A DNA stretch of 9,583 bases from Caldifarciminota bacterium (GTDB lineage Bacteria > Hydrothermota > Tepidihabitantia > Tepidihabitantales > Tepidihabitantaceae): the NCBI GenBank assembly GCA_011049385.1, contig DSBX01000139.1:1-9583 (forward strand), read 5' to 3'. How positions within the stretch are numbered: position 1 is the stretch's first letter; each line of letters starts with the position of its first letter. The notes below the pieces were generated by a model that was given only the letters and a program-made list of their open reading frames with translations, was not told the origin of the DNA and ran no database searches. Shown here in pieces: positions 6,153 to 9,583 of this stretch. A program made the position numbers and the translations under genes.

Positions 6153-6685
6153 TTCTGCCCGAGCCGGTAGCCTTCTTCAAGGCACTTGACGTTGACCGGG
6201 ATCAGCTTCGCCTTCTTGACGAACTGGTGCTTCACCTGCTCGACCAGCGCCTCGAAGGGCACGATATCGGTCGCGCCGACGTACGCGCCCAGCATCACCA
6301 TGTTCGCGGCCCGGCCGGTGCCGGCCTCAATGGCAATCTGGTTGGCGGGCACGTTGACGACGGTGATGTCGTCCCGGTCCGGGTCAACCGTAATCAGCGA
6401 CTTGTTCACCACCGCCACCCCGACCGGCCTCATCAGCGGGCAGAACTTGTCCAGCGAGGGCCGGTTCATCACCGCCACGTCGCGCGGGTTACGGACGATG
6501 GGCGAGGCGATCGGTTCGTCGCCGACGATGACCGTGCAGTTCGCGGTCCCGCCCCGCATCTCCGGGCCGTAGGAAGGAAGCCAGACGACCTCCTTGCCCA
6601 GCACCATACCCGTCTCGGCCAGCAGTTTCCCGGCCAGCATCACGCCCTGGCCCCCGAAACCGGCGAACACCACTTCAGCTTGCAT
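6140..6685 (-). CDS. 2-oxoacid:ferredoxin oxidoreductase, gamma subunit
   Basis: The 181-residue product is the gamma (domain III) subunit of a multi-subunit 2-oxoacid:ferredoxin oxidoreductase, which helps bind coenzyme A. The family signature GFGGQGVMLAGKLLAE (9-24) stands at the N-terminus, followed by SYGPEMRGGTANC (38-50), both highly typical. The length is normal for a stand-alone gamma subunit. The start is well supported by AGGGAGG (6691-6697) 5 bases upstream of the ATG, inside the 3' end of the beta gene, which it overlaps by 11 bases. It is the last gene of the five-gene leftward operon, and its stop interleaves with that of the merR-type gene. Confidence 0.95.
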   Translation of the reverse strand: MQAEVVFAGFGGQGVMLAGKLLAETGMVLGKEVVWLPSYGPEMRGGTANCTVIVGDEPIASPIVRNPRDVAVMNRPSLDKFCPLMRPVGVAVVNKSLITVDPDRDDITVVNVPANQIAIEAGTGRAANMVMLGAYVGATDIVPFEALVEQVKHQFVKKAKLIPVNVKCLEEGYRLGQKKRA

Positions 6686-7457
6686 CGCCGCCTCCCTGCG
6701 CAGGCTCCGGGTTCTCGTCGGTCTCCGGGTCCTTGAAGTTGCGGAGCGGGTAGTAAGGCAGCATGTTCTCCTCCAGCCAGTCGAGCGCCTTGTGCGGCGT
6801 CATGCCCCAGTTCGTCGGGCAGGTCGAGAGACACTCGACGAAACCGAAACAGCGGTTCTCGGCCTGGTAGCGGAACGCCTTGACAATGGCCTTCCTCGCC
6901 TTCACGATGTACTTGGGACGATGAACCGCCACCCGTTCGATAAACGCCGGCGTACGCAGGCTGGCCAGCAGTTCGCACATCCGGAACGGGTAGCCGACGT
7001 CTTCGACGTTGCGGCCGAACGGCGATGTCGTCGTCACCTGGCCCGGCATCGTCGTCGGCGCCATCTGCCCGCCGGTCATGCCGTAGATGGCGTTGTTGAT
7101 GAAGATGACGGTGAACTTCTCGCCCCGGTTGGCGGCGTGGATTATCTCGGCCATACCGATTGAAGCCAGGTCTCCGTCACCCTGGTAGGCGAAGGCGATG
7201 AGATCGGGCCGGCCGCGCTTGATGCCGGTGGCCAGCGCCGGCGCCCGGCCGTGGGCCGCCTGCTGGAAGTCGAAGTTGAAGTAGTTGAACGCCAGCACCG
7301 AACAGCCGACCGGTGCGATACCGACCGCCCGCTCGCGCAGGCCGAGTTCGTCCAACGCCTCGGCAATCAGCCGGTGGGTGATACCGTGCGTGCAACCCGG
7401 GCAGTAGTGGGTCGGAAAATCCGCCAGCGCTTCCGGTCGCTTGAATATCGTCTTCAT
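6675..7457 (-). CDS. 2-oxoacid:ferredoxin oxidoreductase, beta (TPP-binding) subunit
   Basis: The 260-residue beta subunit binds thiamine diphosphate and the proximal [4Fe-4S] cluster, where the 2-oxoacid is decarboxylated and electrons leave. Visible are CPGC (19-22), Cys52 in APVGCS and Cys209/Cys213, the expected cluster ligands. The TPP/Mg motif starts at GDGDLASIG (93-101) and ends at INNAIYGMTGGQ (120-131), followed by APTTMPGQVTTTSPFGR. These strings resemble 2-oxoisovalerate and 2-oxoglutarate enzymes more than pyruvate enzymes. It overlaps the alpha gene by 4 bases (ATGA) and has the best Shine-Dalgarno in the window, AAGGAGG (7464-7470), 6 bases before the ATG. A tail after about residue 240, rich in Asp, Glu, Pro and Gly, is probably flexible. 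Confidence 0.95.
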   Translation of the reverse strand: MKTIFKRPEALADFPTHYCPGCTHGITHRLIAEALDELGLRERAVGIAPVGCSVLAFNYFNFDFQQAAHGRAPALATGIKRGRPDLIAFAYQGDGDLASIGMAEIIHAANRGEKFTVIFINNAIYGMTGGQMAPTTMPGQVTTTSPFGRNVEDVGYPFRMCELLASLRTPAFIERVAVHRPKYIVKARKAIVKAFRYQAENRCFGFVECLSTCPTNWGMTPHKALDWLEENMLPYYPLRNFKDPETDENPEPAQGGGDAS

Positions 7458-8527
7458 GCCGCGCCTCCTTTCGCCCCGGCCAGCAACCGCTTGACCTCGT
7501 CAACGACCTCCTCCGGGGTCGGGACCAGACCGCCCTGCCGGCCGTAGAAGTGAACCGGCTTCCGGCAGCGCACCGCCAACTCGATGTCCTCGACCATCTG
7601 GCCGGTGCTCATCTCGACCGAGAGCAGGAACTCCGCCGGCCGGGACAGCTCCTTGAGCCGCGCGGCCGGGAACGGGAACAACGTTATCGGCCGGAACAGC
7701 GCCACGCCGATACCCTCCTCGGCCAGCCGGGCGATGGCGGTCCGGCAGATCCGGGCGGTGGTGCCGTAGGCAACGAGCAGTACCCGGTAGGGCTTGTCGG
7801 TCCCGTACTCATCGCTCTTCATCTCCTTACGCGCAATCTCCTCGTACTTCGCCACCAGCTTGCGGTTGAGTTCCTCTTCCTTGACCGGGTCGAGGTAGAG
7901 CGAGTTGACCACATTCGGCTTCCGGCCCTTACAGCCGTCCGTCGCCCAGTCTTTCGGCGGCAGGGGCGGGAACTCGTGTTCCCGGAACTCGACCGGCTCC
8001 ATCATCTGGCCGATCATCCCGTCGCCGAGCACCAGCACCGGCGTCCGGTACCGGTCGGCGCGGTCGAAGGCGAGCGGCATCAGCTCCACCGCCTCCTGTA
8101 ACGATGCCGGCGCGTAGACAATCGAGCGATAGTCGCCGTGACCGCCGCCCTTGACCGCCTGACGGTAGTCGCCCTGCGAAGGCAGGATGCCGCCCAGGCC
8201 CGGCCCGGTGCGCATGATGTTGACGATGACACAGGGCAGTTCGGCCGCGGCGATGTAGGACAGAGCCTCCATCATCAGGCTGATGCCCGGCGACGACGAG
8301 GTCGTCCAGCACCGGACCCCGGCCCCGGCCGCACCGTAGAGCATATTCGAAACCGCCACCTCGCTCTCGACCTGCAGAAAAGTCCCGCCGACCTCGGGCA
8401 TCCGGCGCGAGAGGTACTCGGCGACTTCGTTCTGCGGAGTAATCGGGTAGCCGAAGTAGTACAATCCGCCGGCCCTGATGCTGGCCTCGGCGATTGCCTC
8501 GTTTCCCTTCATCAGTACTTTGGCCAT
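7454..8527 (-). CDS. vorB: 2-oxoacid:ferredoxin oxidoreductase, alpha subunit (VorB type)
   Basis: This 357-residue protein is the alpha subunit, carrying the pyrimidine-binding domain and the transketolase C-terminal domain. It has YFGYPITPQNE (24-34) with the substrate-side Thr30, EVAVSNMLYGAAGAG (56-70), TSSSPGISLMMEAL (76-89), and PSQGDYRQAVKGGGHGDYR (116-134). The last string is typical of proteins annotated as 3-methyl-2-oxobutanoate dehydrogenase subunit VorB, which convert 2-oxoisovalerate to isobutyryl-CoA. Related 2-oxoacid enzymes have similar motifs, so the substrate remains inferred. ATG 8527 (GAGG 5 bases upstream) gives the family's usual MAKVLMKGNEA start. GTG 8533, with AGGAG 4 bases upstream, is equally possible and adds two residues. 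The gene lies 7 bases after the ferredoxin-subunit stop codon. Confidence 0.9.
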   Translation of the reverse strand: MAKVLMKGNEAIAEASIRAGGLYYFGYPITPQNEVAEYLSRRMPEVGGTFLQVESEVAVSNMLYGAAGAGVRCWTTSSSPGISLMMEALSYIAAAELPCVIVNIMRTGPGLGGILPSQGDYRQAVKGGGHGDYRSIVYAPASLQEAVELMPLAFDRADRYRTPVLVLGDGMIGQMMEPVEFREHEFPPLPPKDWATDGCKGRKPNVVNSLYLDPVKEEELNRKLVAKYEEIARKEMKSDEYGTDKPYRVLLVAYGTTARICRTAIARLAEEGIGVALFRPITLFPFPAARLKELSRPAEFLLSVEMSTGQMVEDIELAVRCRKPVHFYGRQGGLVPTPEEVVDEVKRLLAGAKGGAA

Positions 8528-8532
8528 CTCCA

Positions 8533-8542
8533 CCTCACTCCT
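8533..8542 (-). promoter_or_regulatory. two candidate ribosome binding sites for the alpha subunit gene
   Basis: On the minus strand AGGAG (8542-8538) stands 4 bases before GTG 8533, the same spacing as for the ferredoxin-subunit gene. GAGG (8536-8533) stands 5 bases before ATG 8527. The sequence does not decide between them; family N-termini favour 8527. Confidence 0.4.
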
Positions 8543-8756
8543 CGACCGCGATTTCTATCGCCGCGTCCGGACAGGTCATACCGCAGAACTTGCAGGCGAT
8601 GCAGGCCGGCTGGTTCACGACCTCGGCGTAGAAATAGCCCTTGTCGTTGATCTCTTTCGACATCGCCAAGACCTGCTTCGGGCAGGCATTGACACACAGT
8701 TCGCAACCCTTGCACCGGTTGCGTTCGATCGTCACAACCGCTGTCTTCTTCGCCAT
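8535..8756 (-). CDS. 2-oxoacid:ferredoxin oxidoreductase, delta (two 4Fe-4S ferredoxin) subunit
   Basis: The 73-residue product is a compact two-cluster ferredoxin. The first motif is CKGCELCVNACP (Cys15, 18, 21 and 25) and the second is CIACKFCGMTCP (Cys52, 55, 58 and 62). Both have the complete CxxCxxCxxxCP pattern, so two [4Fe-4S] clusters are expected. It passes electrons from the catalytic beta subunit to external ferredoxin. ATG 8756 is chosen because AGGAG (8765-8761) lies 4 bases upstream and the resulting MAKKTAVVTIERNRC start is normal. A longer frame to 9023 would run inside the upstream gene and is spurious. The preceding gene ends one base before this ATG. Confidence 0.96.
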   Translation of the reverse strand: MAKKTAVVTIERNRCKGCELCVNACPKQVLAMSKEINDKGYFYAEVVNQPACIACKFCGMTCPDAAIEIAVEE

Positions 8757-8757
8757 C

Positions 8758-9561
8758 TTACTCCTCTCCACTCCGGGCTTCACTCCCTTCCCACGGCTTG
8801 AGCAGTTGTCGCTCCAGCAGTAGCAGGGGACGGCCCGCAGACACAGCTTCCACCCCGTCACGAAGCCCGCGCATAGCCGCAACGAAAGCCAACTCCGTGC
8901 CGGTCGCGGTGCAGACCTGTTCGGCCAGTTCGATACCCTCGCGGACGATGGCCGCGTCGGTTTCATCGGCCAGGTGGGTGTTCGCCACCACGCGGGTGAT
9001 GGCGAATCCCGCCATCGCTTCAATCTCGCGCATCATCTTCACCGCGCCTTCGAGCGTGTCGGTGAACGGCCGGCGCGCGTTGAGCACGAAGACACCGTCG
9101 AGTTCATCCGCCGGCAGGTCCGAAGCGATGCTCACCATCACCCGGGCGCCGACCGGGTCCCCGCCCAGGTCTATCACCAGTATCCCATCCCCGGATGTCA
9201 GTGCGCCGCGAACCTCGGGCGGCACGACCGGCATGTCGGCGTTCAGTAGTCCCTCGGCCGGCAGCAGCAGTTCAACCCCCAGCCGCCTCAGGGCAACCCG
9301 GGCCTCGCGGCTTCGGAAGTACGGGTTGACGATATCGAGGTCGGCAAGCCGGACCCGGTGCCCGGCGCCGGCCAACACGGCCGCGAAGTTGACCGCCACC
9401 TCGCTCTTGCCCGAACCGAACCCGCCGCAGAACACGCAGACCCGCCGCAATCCGGCAGGCAACTCCCCGGCGTTGACCCATCGGCCCGCCGGGCCGGAAC
9501 CCGCAACAGCCTTGCCCGGCGCAGTCGCGCCGCCCGGCCGCAGAACGTCAGGTCGCTTCAC
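8758..9561 (-). CDS. SIMIBI-type P-loop ATPase linked to the oxidoreductase operon
   Basis: The 267-residue protein has a canonical Walker A, GGFGSGKS (46-53). A switch-I-like block DLDIVNPYFRSRE follows (74-86), then a Walker B/switch II block VIDLGGDPVGAR (129-140) and VVANTHLADET (191-201). It belongs with the MinD/CobQ/ArsA-like P-loop proteins but lacks the extra signature lysine of the deviant Walker A; that place holds Cys45. Cys42 and Cys45 form a CxxC directly before the P-loop. I know of similar DLDIVNPYFRSRE proteins from anaerobes, sometimes beside 2-oxoacid oxidoreductase genes, with no established role. Cofactor or cluster delivery, or control of the enzyme, would be guesses. 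The GTG 9561 start suits the -10 box at 9574-9579, but about 38 residues precede the fold, so a start further inside is possible. Confidence 0.8.
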   Translation of the reverse strand: MKRPDVLRPGGATAPGKAVAGSGPAGRWVNAGELPAGLRRVCVFCGGFGSGKSEVAVNFAAVLAGAGHRVRLADLDIVNPYFRSREARVALRRLGVELLLPAEGLLNADMPVVPPEVRGALTSGDGILVIDLGGDPVGARVMVSIASDLPADELDGVFVLNARRPFTDTLEGAVKMMREIEAMAGFAITRVVANTHLADETDAAIVREGIELAEQVCTATGTELAFVAAMRGLRDGVEAVSAGRPLLLLERQLLKPWEGSEARSGEE

Positions 9562-9573
9562 GATTGGAAGGGA

Positions 9574-9579
9574 ACTATA
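9574..9579 (-). promoter_or_regulatory. candidate -10 box of the oxidoreductase operon
   Basis: TATAGT on the minus strand (9579-9574) matches the -10 consensus at 5 of 6 positions and lies 12 bases before GTG 9561. A -35 box would fall at about 9596-9601, beyond the window, so it cannot be checked. No Shine-Dalgarno is seen between this box and the GTG; the stretch is pyrimidine-rich. Confidence 0.35.
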
Positions 9580-9583
9580 ACAC

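Noticed and set aside
8757..9023. N-terminal extension of the ferredoxin-subunit gene
   Set aside because: It lies in another frame inside the ATPase gene. ATG 8756 has its own AGGAG site and gives the normal length for a two-cluster delta subunit.
1..9583. tRNA or rRNA genes, CRISPR array, insertion sequence or integration site
   Set aside because: I saw no spaced direct repeats, transposase or integrase motifs, or RNA-gene-like stretches. Coding sequence fills nearly the whole window.

Overview
This is a high-GC, tightly packed bacterial stretch of core metabolism with no mobile element, CRISPR array, tRNA or rRNA that I can see. The mix suggests an uncultivated anaerobic bacterium. It holds a ferredoxin-linked 2-oxoacid oxidoreductase operon with a dedicated P-loop ATPase, a PflX-type radical SAM protein, a DUF6754-type membrane protein, and a short MerR protein of the kind seen in FCB-group and WOR-3-like genomes. 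That lineage is a weak inference from family content and base composition. No marker gene is present to settle it.

Layout. Positions 1-561 (+) are the 3' end of a radical SAM protein gene. From 574 a well-formed promoter drives purF (611-2044) and an overlapping gene for a secreted-then-anchored FN3/DUF6754-like membrane protein (2041-3141). This unit meets, tail to tail, a leftward gene for a single-pass membrane protein of unknown function (3154-3951, -). A divergent promoter region (about 3952-4037) separates that gene from a rightward operon: a 19-codon leader ORF, plsY, gpsA and a merR-type regulator (4038-6143). The genes of this operon overlap by 4 bases or less. It collides tail to tail with a leftward five-gene operon (9561 to 6140). 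In order of transcription, that operon encodes a P-loop ATPase, a two-cluster ferredoxin subunit, and then the alpha, beta and gamma subunits of a 2-oxoacid:ferredoxin oxidoreductase of the VorB (2-oxoisovalerate) type.

How the genes work together. PlsY and GpsA form the start of phospholipid synthesis: GpsA makes sn-glycerol 3-phosphate and PlsY acylates it. A branched-chain 2-oxoacid oxidoreductase could supply branched acyl-CoA primers or reduced ferredoxin, so the two convergent operons may both bear on membrane lipid, but that link is inference. The first genes of the transcription units appear to start translation within a few bases of the predicted transcription start (near-leaderless). 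Most internal genes carry ordinary Shine-Dalgarno sequences. Both convergent junctions have a stem-loop spanning or flanking the stop codons.

The least understood parts are the P-loop ATPase tied to the oxidoreductase, the DUF6754-like protein behind purF, and the unnamed membrane protein at 3154-3951.
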